DNA of 64,000 bases from SIG480 sp045539475 (GCA_045539475.1 JAZQFJ010000003.1:1-64000); one strand, 5' to 3'; shown: positions 7,830 to 17,584, counted from the first letter of the stretch. A program made the numbers and translations. Notes: generated by a model not told the origin, from the sequence alone.

Positions 7830-10800
7830 TTATTTTACATAGTCAATGATTCGCTTAATAAGCACTGCAACCTCCGCTCTTGTTGTGTAGTCAGTCGGAA
7901 CGATAAGACCGGACTTACCGTTGACAAGCCCTGCGCCGATGAGGGCGGTGACGGCGTCTTTTGCGTAAGGTGCAACGGTGTCAAAGTCGGGGTATTGCGA
8001 GGGAGAAATCCCTCCACCGTCGTTCGACGGTCCCCCTCCCTTTAAGGCAAGGGAGGCTTTGAGTGCGCGGTAGACGATTACCATCATATCCTGGCGGGTT
8101 ATCGTATTGCGCGGTGCGAATTTGTTATCACCGATGCCGTTGACGAGACCTGTGTTTCGTGCTATTGCAAGCTCTGCTGCGAAGTAATCATTTGCCGAAA
8201 CATCTGCGAAGTTCTCTGTGCTGTCGCTTGAAAGGTCAAATGCACGGACGAGAAGCAATGCAAAGTCTGCGCGGGTTATCTTTGCGGCGGGTGCAAACGT
8301 GCTTGCAGACGTGCCCTTTATTATTCCATCATTCGCAAGCGTGTTTATCGCACCCTCTGCCCATGCGTGGTTACCAATGTCTGTGAAACGGATGTTATCC
8401 GTTTCACCGGAGGCCTCCGGTGTTTTTTCGCCATCTTCTGTTTTGTCTGTTTCTCCGTTTTCTGCATCCGGAACTGTTTCTGTATCCGGCTTGTCGGTCG
8501 GTGCGGCACCGCCGCCACCGCCTCCTCCACCGCCACCGGCGGGAGGTGTATCAGTGGTTTCACCGGAGGTTCCGGTATCTGACGATGAGCCTGAACTGCC
8601 TGTCGTTCTTCCGTAAACCGTTACATCAAAATGCACGGTCGTCGTAAGCGCACCGTCTGTTGCCGTTATCGCAACGTGATTCTCTCCTACCTGGCTGTCA
8701 TCCGGCTTCCACGTAAGAACACCGCTTTCTTCATTAAGCGACATCCCTCGCGGAAGAACGCTTCCCTTAAAGGTTATCGGCTTTCCGCTCATATTCGTTG
8801 CAGAAAGCGGAATAGTGATGCCGGATCCCGCGGAGACCGTGAGTTCTCCTATCTCCGCGAATTTCGGTGAATCCTCTTCGTATGACGAAAGCGCAATCCT
8901 TGCATTCTGATCCTTTTCTATATTGTAGATATATCCAAGGCTTTCATCATAAGCATCAGCAAAGGAGCGGATAAGGGAAACATCTTCAATATCAATCATA
9001 AGCTTATTCCCGTCAACCTCTGCATCCTCAATAACGTATACGCCGTGGCGCTCTCCGACGTTTTCAACCTCGATGAGCTTTCCTTTAACAGCGTTGACAT
9101 CAAGCTTTGCCGGGTCAATGTCATTATCAAGCGTCATCTCAATATAGCTGTGATACTCGGTCGCACCCGACTCCTTGTTTATAACCGCTTCCGGAAGTCC
9201 CTTAGTGAAGTCGGTTATGGTTCCCGTAAGCGCAGCCTTTTCAGAAACGAGCGTATCAAGCTTTGTTCCGTCAAGGAGATATCTGCGAACTACATTTCCG
9301 TCTGTATCCTCAGAACATACTCCGACAAAGCCTGTAAAATCAAACTTGTCTGCAACGTTATAAGTAACTTCATTGTTTGCGGCATATACGACATAGTCTG
9401 TTCTGCCGTTCTTAAGCTTTATCTTCACCGCGGCAACCGGCTCATCCTCACGCATCGGCTTGCCATCACGGCGGGAAACTCCAAGGCGTTCCATGCTCTC
9501 AATGTTGCTCTCTCCGATGCACGGTTCGATAACCGATGTGAAGAGCGTATCAAGGTCCTTGCCGCTTCTGCGGACAAATATATAATCGAAGTGGTCAGGG
9601 TTCTGCTTGATAATAGGCGGCTTACCGTCTGCCAGCGCAACCTCGGTGATATCAAAGTCGTTAAGCTGTGTAAGACGCAGGTGCCAGTCCTTTTCCGGAA
9701 GCGGCTTTGAGCTTCTGAGCATATCAACATCAAAATCTGCAGTAAATGTGCCTGTTCCCGGCATCCTTGCGCGCTCTACGTTATAGATAAAGTTAAAGCC
9801 ATCCTCTTTATCGTAGTATGTATCCTCTGCATACGGAACATCGGGTCCTGCGTATGTTCCGATAGTCTGCGGGATAAGATCAACCCCCGTGACCTTGGTG
9901 CTCTGCGACTGAGCGTGGAAGCTGTAAAGATGCTCGTCACCGCCGACAATGCGGAAGAAGTCAAGCGCATAAGAAACCGTGTCGTCAATATCAACCGACA
10001 CAACCGTTCTGCGGTACACATCGGTTATATTCGGATATGCCTGCGGGGCATCGACGTCCACAACCTGAATATCGCCGGCATCGTCGAAGTGAAGCGGTTT
10101 TCCGCCCTCACGGTGACTTATCTGCTGCATATCATTTACCATAACTGTATTATGAGATGCGGTTGCGCTGTCCCAGTTATAGCGTTTTGTTGCTCCTGCA
10201 CCAACCATTTCGGCAGGATAACCGAAATCGGGTGACATATCAAGTCCGAAAGCTTCAATTCCGAGATGGAGTGTGTCATTATGATTGTGTCCGATAGGCG
10301 CCGAGCCGAAGTATAACCAAAAATCACGCAGGCTGTTGCTTATTGCATTTGAATCTGTGGTTGTAAACTTTGTTCCGCCCTTAAGGTGCGCAATACCGAA
10401 GCCCGTTGTTATGCCGCTCTTTGTGAAGTCATATTCGCCGTATTTTTCAATGACCTCTTCTATCTCATCCTGAATCCCCTCAGGGTCTTTCGTAAATATA
10501 TCGCCGCGGATGTTTTCAAGATTCCCCTTTGCGCCGAAATAGAGAAGCTGAGCAAATATCGGCTGTTTTGTTGCTTCCCATCCCGCAAGCTCCAGATCAG
10601 TCTGTGTGCTGAATCCGAATGCTCCCGTTCCGCTGTTATCGCTTATATTTGCGGCAACGGTTACGGTGATATACGGAACTATAACCTTAAGCGCCTTTAT
10701 AAACTTCGGGTTCTTATAAAGGTTCGTATCCGGGTTTGTGTTTTCCTCGTAAATTGAAAGAATTTTTGCCACTTCAAGAAGGCTGCTCGGCATAAGTTTA

Positions 10801-13800
10801 TTGTATCCGATAGAGCTTTCAAGCGTCATGGCTTCACGCTCTACCACATCAACAAGCTTTCGTGTGATATTTCCTCCGGTACATCCCTTATCGCTGTCAA
10901 CCGTACCGCGCTGCATCAGAAATTCAAGAAGCTCTGCCGTTCTCGGATACGTGTCGTATATAACGGCAGCATATGCAAGCGGTATGTGATACAAGCCGAA
11001 GTTACCGAGGATTGTTCCGCGCTTTACGTCGTCAAGAACTCTGTCCATAATGTTAAGCTCAAAGTTTTGGCGAATCTTTTCCGGGGTTGTTTTATCGTTT
11101 ATATCGGTGTTATTAAGCTCAACTGCCCTTTTGCTGAGATACTCAACAACCCACGGATCATCATACACATCGAAAAATGCATCGTAGGCTTGCATATAAG
11201 AACTTACAAGACCTCGTTCCCATGTATGACCGACAATATTACCGAGAGCTTTGCTTCCGGAAAAACCTGCCATAAAGCCGTGTTCAAGGTTTTCCATTGT
11301 GTTATAGGTGGGGTAGAAATCGGCAATTCTGTCAAGAAGCACGATTCCTGCGCGGGCATATTTTGCATCACCCGTATAAAGATAAGCATCGCGGAAGGCA
11401 TCAATTGCCTGTTCTATTATCGCGGAGTTCTTTTCGTATCTTTGCGTCCATAAACCGAGGAAGGAATATAGGGAAATGTAGGTATGAACCTCGCGGTCAC
11501 CATTCTTTGTGCAGGTTCTTCCCGTTTCATAGCCTAAGCTGTCATCAACTCCCCAGATATATCCTGCGTGCGGAAGCTCAAAATCTCCCCAGCCGTGAGT
11601 TATAGGATCTTTTGTTCTCGGATCGATACCGTAAGAGTCTTTATTCGGATCGTAAAGCTCCGGATAGGTCTCATTAAAGAGGTTACCGTTCGGGTCGCCG
11701 TAGCCGTAGGGGTTATCGGCAAACTGATCGTAGACTTTGTATTTACCGGTTTCTTCGTCGCGAACTCCTCTGCCGCAAAGAATTCCGTTCTGCTCAAGAG
11801 CATACGTTCTGTCAAACTCGCCATGCTCGTTAAGTCCGTTTTCATAGAAGCTTTCAAAATCGTTTGACGGGAAAAGCCTCTTACACTCCGGACACTGTAT
11901 CTTCCACGGGCGGTTCAGCGGATCCATTGCCCACGGGAAACGGTTATACTTAACAACAAGGTCTTCTCCGCAATAGCGGCAATAACGGAACTCCGGATCT
12001 TCTTTTACACCGACAAAGTTTGTTCGCAAAATCCCCTGCGAGTGAATCATATCATATATCTCATCAATGTACGGCAAATACTTGTCTGCATTCTTTTTCG
12101 CAGTGTTCATGGTGCTCTTCGCCCATTTATAAGTAGCGATATTTTCTCTTGCGTTTGCCACTCTTTCCTCGGTATAGTAGGTTGAGGCAACCTTGCCCTC
12201 ACGCACGGTTACTGTGAGATTTCCATAACGCACAAGACCGTCAATCGTTACCGTAGCCGTAATTTCGCACGTTTCATTTGAGGAAGCAAGCGGAGTTATG
12301 AAGCCATTTTCATCGACAGACGCGGTTGCAGGATCCGAGCTTTCAAAGGTTACTCCGCCCTCAGGGATAACCAATTCTTCGCCCTTTGAGTTATACGCCT
12401 TTACGGTTATTGCGCAGCCCTCGCTGTACGGTGCAAAGGTCTGCTTTTCCGCTGAAAGAACAACATCCGCAAAAGCAGGTGCAAGCGCCCTGATGGTTAT
12501 CGGCTCGAGCGATGCTATCTGTTCACCCTTGTAATATACATCAGCTGAAATGGTTGCGCTTCCTTCTCCTACCGCTTTCGGTACGCCGTCAACAATCTCA
12601 ATAACGGCTTCATTATCACTGTGAAGCACAACATAGTTTTCTTCATCCGCTATATAGCCGTGGTTAAGTCCGAAGCGGTATGTTTTTCCGATGCCCATAT
12701 CACCCGTCACAACCACATTGGTAGCTTCGCCGATGATAATCTCATTATCCTCAGCTGACATTGAAAGCGCTAAAATCTCCGGCTCGTTTACCAAATAGTC
12801 AAGCTCAAAGCTTACTATATACTGAGTTGCACCGCCTCCGCTGCCTTTTTTAAAGCTTCTGACCGTGAGAGTATGGTTCTTTCCGCCCTCAACGTAAATC
12901 GGATTCATTCGCGCTGAAATTTTTGCACCATGATTTTCCTTATCCGGAGAGGAAAAATTGTAATCGCCGAGATATTTGCCGTCAAGATATATATGTGCAT
13001 ATCCGCTTGTACTCATCGGGAGGCCCGTGAATAACGGCTCATACCAGCCGCTGTATTTTACAGGGAAAACAATGGCAGTGTCGGCTTCTACCGTGTTGGT
13101 TTTTGCAGAATCTGCAATGTTTGTTATTTTGCTGAACATAGCATACGCAAGGTTATAGCAATCTTTTTTGCCGCTCAGGCAATTTGATATAACAGTTTGT
13201 GAGGTTTTTTCACGGTCAAGATAATATCCGTCTTTTTCAATTGTTGCATAAGTCGTTATAATCTTGTCCTTACCCGCAGTGGCATTTCTTGCAGAAAAAT
13301 CAATAAAGTGATCTTTAGGAACAACCTCCGTAACCTCAATTTCAAACCGTTCACTGCTTTCCACACGCGTTCCGTCATACTCCACCGAGACAACAACAGA
13401 AGCTGTTCCCGGCGTTATACCAAGCACCGTGCCGTCTCCGGAAACGGAAATCACATCAGACGGCGATCCGTCGGCAAGAGAAAACCTTACATCATAGTTT
13501 TCATCAATATACGCTTCCTTGCCGCTCGTGTGAACTGCGTGAGCGGTAAGCTTTGTTGAAAAGCCCTTTTCAAGAGTTCTGTTTCCCGTTATGTATGCAC
13601 TGCCAAGCGGTGTGTTGTCCATAACTCTGACAGTAACGGTTGATTTTGCAACAACTCCTCCGCAGCTTCCGTATGCCGTGATATCTGCAAAACCGGGAGA
13701 CTTCGCAGTGATGTTCCCTTCTGCGTCAACCGACGCAACAGCGGCATTAGCGCTTTCATAATAATAAATTACATCATCTTTTTCATAAAGTGAGCCGTCT

Positions 13801-15944
13801 GTGTTGTACGGGGTTGCCGTAACGATTGATGCATCACCCACACGAAGCTCTGTATCAGTTTCGGCGACGATGCTTTCAAACATAACCTCAAGCCCCGAAA
13901 CGGAAACCGAAAGCACACCGGTCTGCGTCACTCCGTTTAACGTTACGTCTGCGCGGATCTCGCACTCACCGTCCGAGACAACAGTTATAACGCCGTTTGC
14001 GTCAACTCTCGCAACGCGCGTATCTTCTGGATAAACAGAATAGGTTACATCAAGCGGCTCGGTTGTGTTACCAAATACGATTACCTTTCCTGTGCTTGAT
14101 ACGGGCGCAACGGTTGTAGCGAACTTATCATAGGTCTTTGCGCCGTCCGTTGTCCCTTCCATTTTAAAATCAACGCTTTCAAAAGTTACCTCGTGATATG
14201 AAAGCTCTGAGACGAGAACATCAAAGCCGAGAGTGTCGGTAGACGACGCCGCAAAGGTTACGTCCGAAGCAAGATAGTTGTTGTAATCCCAATTTACATA
14301 CAACGGAGTTGACGAGAAGGTTGTCCAGTCAATATCCCCGTTTTCATCCGTAAAAAACTCATCATCATAGTGCAGCTTACGCTGAGATGACGTAACTCCG
14401 TCCACGTAATAGTATACCATTGTTTTTATCGTGGGCATCGTCTTTACGTTTTCAAGCTTTACATTTCCGGCAAACTCATAAATTTTGCCGTGTTCAATCC
14501 CGACAAGTTCAGAATTCGAGCCTGTCGGTGCATTATTCGGCTGCTGAATCTGAAAACGCTTGGTACTTCCTCCGGTTGGCGGGTTTCCGTCAAACATAGC
14601 TTTAAGAATGTTGGTAATTTTACCGCTTACTCCGGATTTACCTTTATAAATCTCATAATCATATGTATCGCGTGTTTTGTCACGAACGGCTTCCCACATA
14701 GTTGCAGATGCCGCAACACCTTCATTTGAGTTATCTTTCATATACACGTTGTTTTCAAACTCACCGTGACGCACACCGTTACGCGCGAAGAGGTTTTTGC
14801 CGACAACAGCCGCTGTGAAGCTATATTCCTTTTCGTCACCACCAAGCGTTGCCGTAACCTTCACATCGGTTTTACCCATCTTATGTGCGGTAAAGATACC
14901 GTTTTCTTCCGTTACGATGCTTTCATCGGCAATTTCAAAGGAATAATCAATGCCACTGCCCGGATTGTTCCCCTCGCCGGTTAACATTTTTAATGGAGAT
15001 GTATCACCAATGTGGATAAAGCCCTGCGGGAAGTTGATACTCATTTCTTCCGGCAGGCTTGTGGCTGCCGGAAGAGCGGTAACGCGTAGTGTTACCGGCG
15101 CGCTCGTAACGGCATCAACCTTTACGGTGATTTGCGTTTCGCCCTCTGCGACTGCGTAGATTTCGCCGGTATCCTTGTCAATCGTTGCAACCGATGTATC
15201 CGAGCTTTTGTATGTAACGGTTGACATGGATGTATCAAACGCTTTGCCAACGTTATCTGTTGCGGTAAAACCTGCTACCGCGTATTCGCCCTCAAGAAGC
15301 AAGCTTTCCGAAAGCGCTGCCGTTACGGTATCAAGCTTTGTGACAAGAGAAAGCTTTAAAATTCCGGGACGAATATATCCCGCCTCAGTACATTTCAAAA
15401 GGAACAAGTGTTCTCCTGCAGTATCAAATGTAAAACGCACCGTTTCTGCACTTACAAGAGATTTATCGGTTGAAGAGTAGAAATAGACGTTATAAAGCTT
15501 TTTGCTTTCGTCCGGTGCAGATGCAACAGCTTTGATTGCACTCTTATCCGCACCATCTTCAATATCGACAATAAAGATGTCTGCACTTCCGCAAGTATTT
15601 TTATTTCGCGTCATATACTTGAAATTCACCGTATATTCCCCTGCTTGCGGTACCATAATTCTATACGCCACCCATTCGCCGGCCTTTTCAAAATCAAAGC
15701 AAGCATAGCTTTGGTTCCACTGAGCGTCCGGGTCTGATGTCGATTGGATATCGCCAAACTCAAGCTTATTTTCACTGAGTGCATAGCTTATATCCTTGGG
15801 CTTTGCATCAGCCACCTGTGAAACATAAAAATCCTTAGAAAACGAATATTCCACTTCAACTCCCCCATCTGTCGCGAGTACCGATGCAGGCAGAAGCGAG
15901 AGCGTCATGCACAGCACAAGTGCTATTGATATCATTCTCTTCAT
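7830..15944 (-). CDS. Giant SLH-anchored surface protein with heparinase II/III-like domain
   Basis: 2704-residue secreted multidomain protein. Signal peptide 1-24. A beta-rich module at about 25-200 recurs in the 830-residue protein at 18422. Bacterial Ig-like (Big_2) domains and further carbohydrate-binding-like modules fill about 205-1250. The catalytic part (about 1250-2150) starts with a helical region bearing two Cys pairs (CRYCG, CPECK near 1318-1365) and ends in a heparinase II/III-type beta domain with HNHND near 1885 and SHNTV near 1932, the conserved His motifs of that family. A cadherin/He_PIG-like domain (2358-2443), a Gly/Thr/Glu-rich linker with ten glycines and three SLH repeats (2518-2704) follow; the SLH repeats bind secondary wall polymer. 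Inferred role: surface lyase for a uronic-acid-containing glycan. The last SLH repeats are split by an in-frame DNA repeat. Confidence 0.9.
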   Translation of the reverse strand: MKRMISIALVLCMTLSLLPASVLATDGGVEVEYSFSKDFYVSQVADAKPKDISYALSENKLEFGDIQSTSDPDAQWNQSYACFDFEKAGEWVAYRIMVPQAGEYTVNFKYMTRNKNTCGSADIFIVDIEDGADKSAIKAVASAPDESKKLYNVYFYSSTDKSLVSAETVRFTFDTAGEHLFLLKCTEAGYIRPGILKLSLVTKLDTVTAALSESLLLEGEYAVAGFTATDNVGKAFDTSMSTVTYKSSDTSVATIDKDTGEIYAVAEGETQITVKVDAVTSAPVTLRVTALPAATSLPEEMSINFPQGFIHIGDTSPLKMLTGEGNNPGSGIDYSFEIADESIVTEENGIFTAHKMGKTDVKVTATLGGDEKEYSFTAAVVGKNLFARNGVRHGEFENNVYMKDNSNEGVAASATMWEAVRDKTRDTYDYEIYKGKSGVSGKITNILKAMFDGNPPTGGSTKRFQIQQPNNAPTGSNSELVGIEHGKIYEFAGNVKLENVKTMPTIKTMVYYYVDGVTSSQRKLHYDDEFFTDENGDIDWTTFSSTPLYVNWDYNNYLASDVTFAASSTDTLGFDVLVSELSYHEVTFESVDFKMEGTTDGAKTYDKFATTVAPVSSTGKVIVFGNTTEPLDVTYSVYPEDTRVARVDANGVITVVSDGECEIRADVTLNGVTQTGVLSVSVSGLEVMFESIVAETDTELRVGDASIVTATPYNTDGSLYEKDDVIYYYESANAAVASVDAEGNITAKSPGFADITAYGSCGGVVAKSTVTVRVMDNTPLGSAYITGNRTLEKGFSTKLTAHAVHTSGKEAYIDENYDVRFSLADGSPSDVISVSGDGTVLGITPGTASVVVSVEYDGTRVESSERFEIEVTEVVPKDHFIDFSARNATAGKDKIITTYATIEKDGYYLDREKTSQTVISNCLSGKKDCYNLAYAMFSKITNIADSAKTNTVEADTAIVFPVKYSGWYEPLFTGLPMSTSGYAHIYLDGKYLGDYNFSSPDKENHGAKISARMNPIYVEGGKNHTLTVRSFKKGSGGGATQYIVSFELDYLVNEPEILALSMSAEDNEIIIGEATNVVVTGDMGIGKTYRFGLNHGYIADEENYVVLHSDNEAVIEIVDGVPKAVGEGSATISADVYYKGEQIASLEPITIRALAPAFADVVLSAEKQTFAPYSEGCAITVKAYNSKGEELVIPEGGVTFESSDPATASVDENGFITPLASSNETCEITATVTIDGLVRYGNLTVTVREGKVASTYYTEERVANARENIATYKWAKSTMNTAKKNADKYLPYIDEIYDMIHSQGILRTNFVGVKEDPEFRYCRYCGEDLVVKYNRFPWAMDPLNRPWKIQCPECKRLFPSNDFESFYENGLNEHGEFDRTYALEQNGILCGRGVRDEETGKYKVYDQFADNPYGYGDPNGNLFNETYPELYDPNKDSYGIDPRTKDPITHGWGDFELPHAGYIWGVDDSLGYETGRTCTKNGDREVHTYISLYSFLGLWTQRYEKNSAIIEQAIDAFRDAYLYTGDAKYARAGIVLLDRIADFYPTYNTMENLEHGFMAGFSGSKALGNIVGHTWERGLVSSYMQAYDAFFDVYDDPWVVEYLSKRAVELNNTDINDKTTPEKIRQNFELNIMDRVLDDVKRGTILGNFGLYHIPLAYAAVIYDTYPRTAELLEFLMQRGTVDSDKGCTGGNITRKLVDVVEREAMTLESSIGYNKLMPSSLLEVAKILSIYEENTNPDTNLYKNPKFIKALKVIVPYITVTVAANISDNSGTGAFGFSTQTDLELAGWEATKQPIFAQLLYFGAKGNLENIRGDIFTKDPEGIQDEIEEVIEKYGEYDFTKSGITTGFGIAHLKGGTKFTTTDSNAISNSLRDFWLYFGSAPIGHNHNDTLHLGIEAFGLDMSPDFGYPAEMVGAGATKRYNWDSATASHNTVMVNDMQQISHREGGKPLHFDDAGDIQVVDVDAPQAYPNITDVYRRTVVSVDIDDTVSYALDFFRIVGGDEHLYSFHAQSQSTKVTGVDLIPQTIGTYAGPDVPYAEDTYYDKEDGFNFIYNVERARMPGTGTFTADFDVDMLRSSKPLPEKDWHLRLTQLNDFDITEVALADGKPPIIKQNPDHFDYIFVRRSGKDLDTLFTSVIEPCIGESNIESMERLGVSRRDGKPMREDEPVAAVKIKLKNGRTDYVVYAANNEVTYNVADKFDFTGFVGVCSEDTDGNVVRRYLLDGTKLDTLVSEKAALTGTITDFTKGLPEAVINKESGATEYHSYIEMTLDNDIDPAKLDVNAVKGKLIEVENVGERHGVYVIEDAEVDGNKLMIDIEDVSLIRSFADAYDESLGYIYNIEKDQNARIALSSYEEDSPKFAEIGELTVSAGSGITIPLSATNMSGKPITFKGSVLPRGMSLNEESGVLTWKPDDSQVGENHVAITATDGALTTTVHFDVTVYGRTTGSSGSSSDTGTSGETTDTPPAGGGGGGGGGGAAPTDKPDTETVPDAENGETDKTEDGEKTPEASGETDNIRFTDIGNHAWAEGAINTLANDGIIKGTSASTFAPAAKITRADFALLLVRAFDLSSDSTENFADVSANDYFAAELAIARNTGLVNGIGDNKFAPRNTITRQDMMVIVYRALKASLALKGGGPSNDGGGISPSQYPDFDTVAPYAKDAVTALIGAGLVNGKSGLIVPTDYTTRAEVAVLIKRIIDYVK
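7998..8059. repeat. Palindromic intergenic-type repeat inserted in frame in the SLH coding region
   Basis: Two adjacent hairpins: ACCGTCG-TT-CGACGGT (8016-8031) flanked by GGGAG/CTCCC blocks, and CTCCCTT/AAGGGAG (8036-8055). Translated it gives about 20 residues (LALKGGGPSNDGGGISPS) between an SLH helix and the YPDF start of the next repeat, a stretch SLH domains normally lack. Similar GGGAGG hairpin repeats are, from memory, common between genes in Oscillospirales genomes. Confidence 0.75.
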
Positions 15945-15998
15945 TTTCCTTTTCCTCCTTGCTTTTTGTTAACAAAATGCATAACATCCTATGCTATA

Positions 15999-16027
15999 AT
16001 TTTATCAATTTACAACATATGAGTCAA
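15999..16027 (-). promoter_or_regulatory. Promoter of the giant SLH/heparinase gene
   Basis: On the minus strand TTGACT (16027-16022), 17 bp, TAAAAT (16004-15999). The coding start at 15944 is preceded by AAGGAGG. An AraC-type motif copy ends 8 bp upstream of the -35 box. Confidence 0.7.
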
Positions 16028-16035
16028 CCGGAAAA

Positions 16036-16094
16036 CATTACACAATCCGGCATTTATAAGCGCAAAACCCCGCTTTGCAATACACAATCCGGCA
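16036..16094 (+). promoter_or_regulatory. Paired 17 bp operator motifs (copies A and B), probable AraC sites
   Basis: Copy A (16036-16052, CATTACACAATCCGGCA) and copy B (16078-16094, one mismatch) are direct repeats with start-to-start spacing of 42 bp, four helical turns. B ends 15 bp before the -35 of the AraC gene; A lies 8 bp beyond the -35 of the divergent giant gene. Direct repeats in helical phase are typical of AraC-family binding. Two more copies lie at 20997-21096. Confidence 0.7.
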
Positions 16095-16109
16095 ATTGCA
16101 AAATATCGC

Positions 16110-16138
16110 TTGAAAAAGAGAGAAAAATGTGATATATT
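16110..16138 (+). promoter_or_regulatory. Promoter of the AraC regulator gene
   Basis: TTGAAA (16110-16115), 17 bp spacer, TATATT (16133-16138); the ribosome site GAGAGGAGG precedes the ATG at 16180. Confidence 0.72.
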
Positions 16139-16179
16139 AAGATATATTACAAAGCGTTTAATGAGAGGAGGAAAGTATT

Positions 16180-17169
16180 ATGGATTTCATAAAGCCGATT
16201 AGCCCGGGCCTTGCGCCGCATCTTTCGTCAAAGCGCAGCCAGTTTAAAAATTCACCGGTGCGTATCCATATGCTTACTCATCCTCACGTAAGCGATATAC
16301 ACTGGCACGATTACACCCAGATATGGTATACCGTTTCGGGAACATATGTCCACACGATAAACGGAGAGACACGTGTGCAGAAGCCCGGCTCTCTCGCTAT
16401 CGTCACACCGTATGCAATCCATTCAATGGACACAACGATGACAGACTTTGAAAACGCAGAGATTATATACATTTCAATTGCCAATGACAGCTTGAAAGAA
16501 GCGGAGCTTCCGTATCTTCCGCTTACCTATAATCTCTCTGCGTTTGATGACTTTCAGATTAATCCGTTTGTATCCCTTTCCGGCAAGAACAAAGAACGCG
16601 CAGACGAGCTTTGCACCGAGCTTCTTTCTCCCGTAAACACCGGTATTCTTCTTCCGCTGAAGAAGGTGCTTTTAAACGTGGGCGAGCTTCTTGAACTGTG
16701 TGCGAAGACAACCGGAATCAAGCTTGATAAAACCGACCTGACCATAGCAAAGGAGCGCTCTCTTCTCATCAAGAACTCTATTGATTACATCATGACAAGC
16801 AGCGCATCGAAGGTATCTCTTACCAAAGCGAGCAAGCAAGCGATGATGTCGGAACGGTCGTTTACAACAAAATTCAAAACAACGGTCGGGCAGACCGCCC
16901 ACAATTACCTTCTGAACGTAAGAATCAGCAATGCTTTCCGCCTTCTTCGCCGCACCGATATGTCAATCAATGATATTTCGGATATGTGCGGATTTGCAAA
17001 CAGCGGACATTTTATCCGTCTGTCAATGAAGCTTCTTGGTGCTTCTCCTTCGGATATACGCAGCTATGTCCGTGAATGGGACAGTGCGTATTCAGACGAG
17101 ATGGAAAACCGCCATCAGCTTGCGGCGCTTTTGAACTCCTTCAAGCGCGATGATGACGCAGACTCTTAA
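16180..17169 (+). CDS. AraC-family transcriptional regulator with cupin sensor domain
   Basis: 329-residue regulator. The N-terminal half (about 25-110) is a cupin-like sugar-sensing domain with HWHDYTQIWY and a PYAIHS turn. The C-terminal HTH_18 region (about 200-310) has two helix-turn-helix units and the conserved NISDMCGFANSGHF-type segment (here NDISDMCGFANSGHFIR). It is transcribed divergently from the giant heparinase-like gene, and the shared promoter region carries two direct repeats fitting an AraC site. The C-terminal tail ends in FKRDDDADS, encoded by a 20 bp sequence repeated exactly at the end of the PIN toxin gene. Confidence 0.93.
   Translation: MDFIKPISPGLAPHLSSKRSQFKNSPVRIHMLTHPHVSDIHWHDYTQIWYTVSGTYVHTINGETRVQKPGSLAIVTPYAIHSMDTTMTDFENAEIIYISIANDSLKEAELPYLPLTYNLSAFDDFQINPFVSLSGKNKERADELCTELLSPVNTGILLPLKKVLLNVGELLELCAKTTGIKLDKTDLTIAKERSLLIKNSIDYIMTSSASKVSLTKASKQAMMSERSFTTKFKTTVGQTAHNYLLNVRISNAFRLLRRTDMSINDISDMCGFANSGHFIRLSMKLLGASPSDIRSYVREWDSAYSDEMENRHQLAALLNSFKRDDDADS
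17143..17162 (+). repeat. 20 bp direct repeat, left copy (3' end of AraC gene)
   Basis: AAGCGCGATGATGACGCAGA, identical to 18285-18304. The two copies bracket the toxin-antitoxin region and both encode KRDDDAD at a protein C-terminus. This fits a target or attachment-site duplication caused by insertion of the cassette. Confidence 0.8.
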
Positions 17170-17188
17170 AATACATTACGATAATAGC

Positions 17189-17214
17189 AAAGGGGACCTC
17201 TTGCGGTCCCCTTT
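17189..17214 (+). terminator. Rho-independent terminator after the AraC gene
   Basis: Hairpin arms AAAGGGGACC and GGTCCCCTTT around a short loop, 20 nt past the AraC stop codon. Confidence 0.75.
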
Positions 17215-17230
17215 GAAACCCCACGCTTTT

Positions 17231-17362
17231 GCCGCTAGATAAAGCAGCGGATAAATTAAGCGCTCATTATGCCGTCGATGCTAAATGGAAAACTGCGTTT
17301 TCCGCGCATCCCCGTATGCATAATTTCGCTGTAATTTATTTCCGCTTGGCTTTATAGGCGGC
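17231..17362. repeat. 132 bp imperfect palindrome (MITE-like or structured element)
   Basis: The two halves pair along almost their whole length: GCCGCTAGATAAAGC at the left matches GCCTATAAAGCC-type sequence read from the right end, and the apex is a perfect GGAAAAC-TGC-GTTTTCC hairpin (17287-17303) at the exact centre. No open reading frame is inside. It occupies most of the 415 bp gap between the AraC and antitoxin genes. Confidence 0.7.
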
Positions 17363-17387
17363 TTTTTCGATGCCGATACGCCCCCGC

Positions 17388-17416
17388 GTCATTCTGAACG
17401 AAGTGAAGAATCTCCC
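17388..17416. repeat. Short dispersed repeat fragment (GTCATTCTGAACGAAG type)
   Basis: Begins GTCATTCTGAACGAAGTGAA and continues through GAATCTCC. Close variants of this sequence are, from memory, scattered between genes in many bacterial genomes as repeat fragments. Confidence 0.5.
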
Positions 17417-17502
17417 TCTTTTTCGTGCTGACAAGTCTCTGCTCTTATGTATATTTTCTGTTTATTCAGCTAAAATAACTCTGTAAGATTATTTCGTTTT
17501 AT

Positions 17503-17561
17503 ATAAAATAAAACCTTATAGGTTTTATTTTATTGACATTTACAGCAAAATTGTATATACT
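17503..17561 (+). promoter_or_regulatory. Toxin-antitoxin promoter with inverted-repeat operator
   Basis: Perfect inverted repeat ATAAAATAAAACC / GGTTTTATTTTAT (17503-17515 and 17521-17533) touches the -35 box TTGACA (17533-17538); 17 bp spacer; -10 TATACT (17556-17561). Such palindromes are where RelB-type antitoxins usually bind to repress their own operon. Confidence 0.75.
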
Positions 17562-17584
17562 ATTATTACAAGGAGGTGCTTGAT

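Noticed and set aside
8480..8550. GCCGCC/CCACCG run as a DNA repeat element
   Set aside because: It is the codon run for a ten-glycine linker in the giant protein, not an independent repeat.
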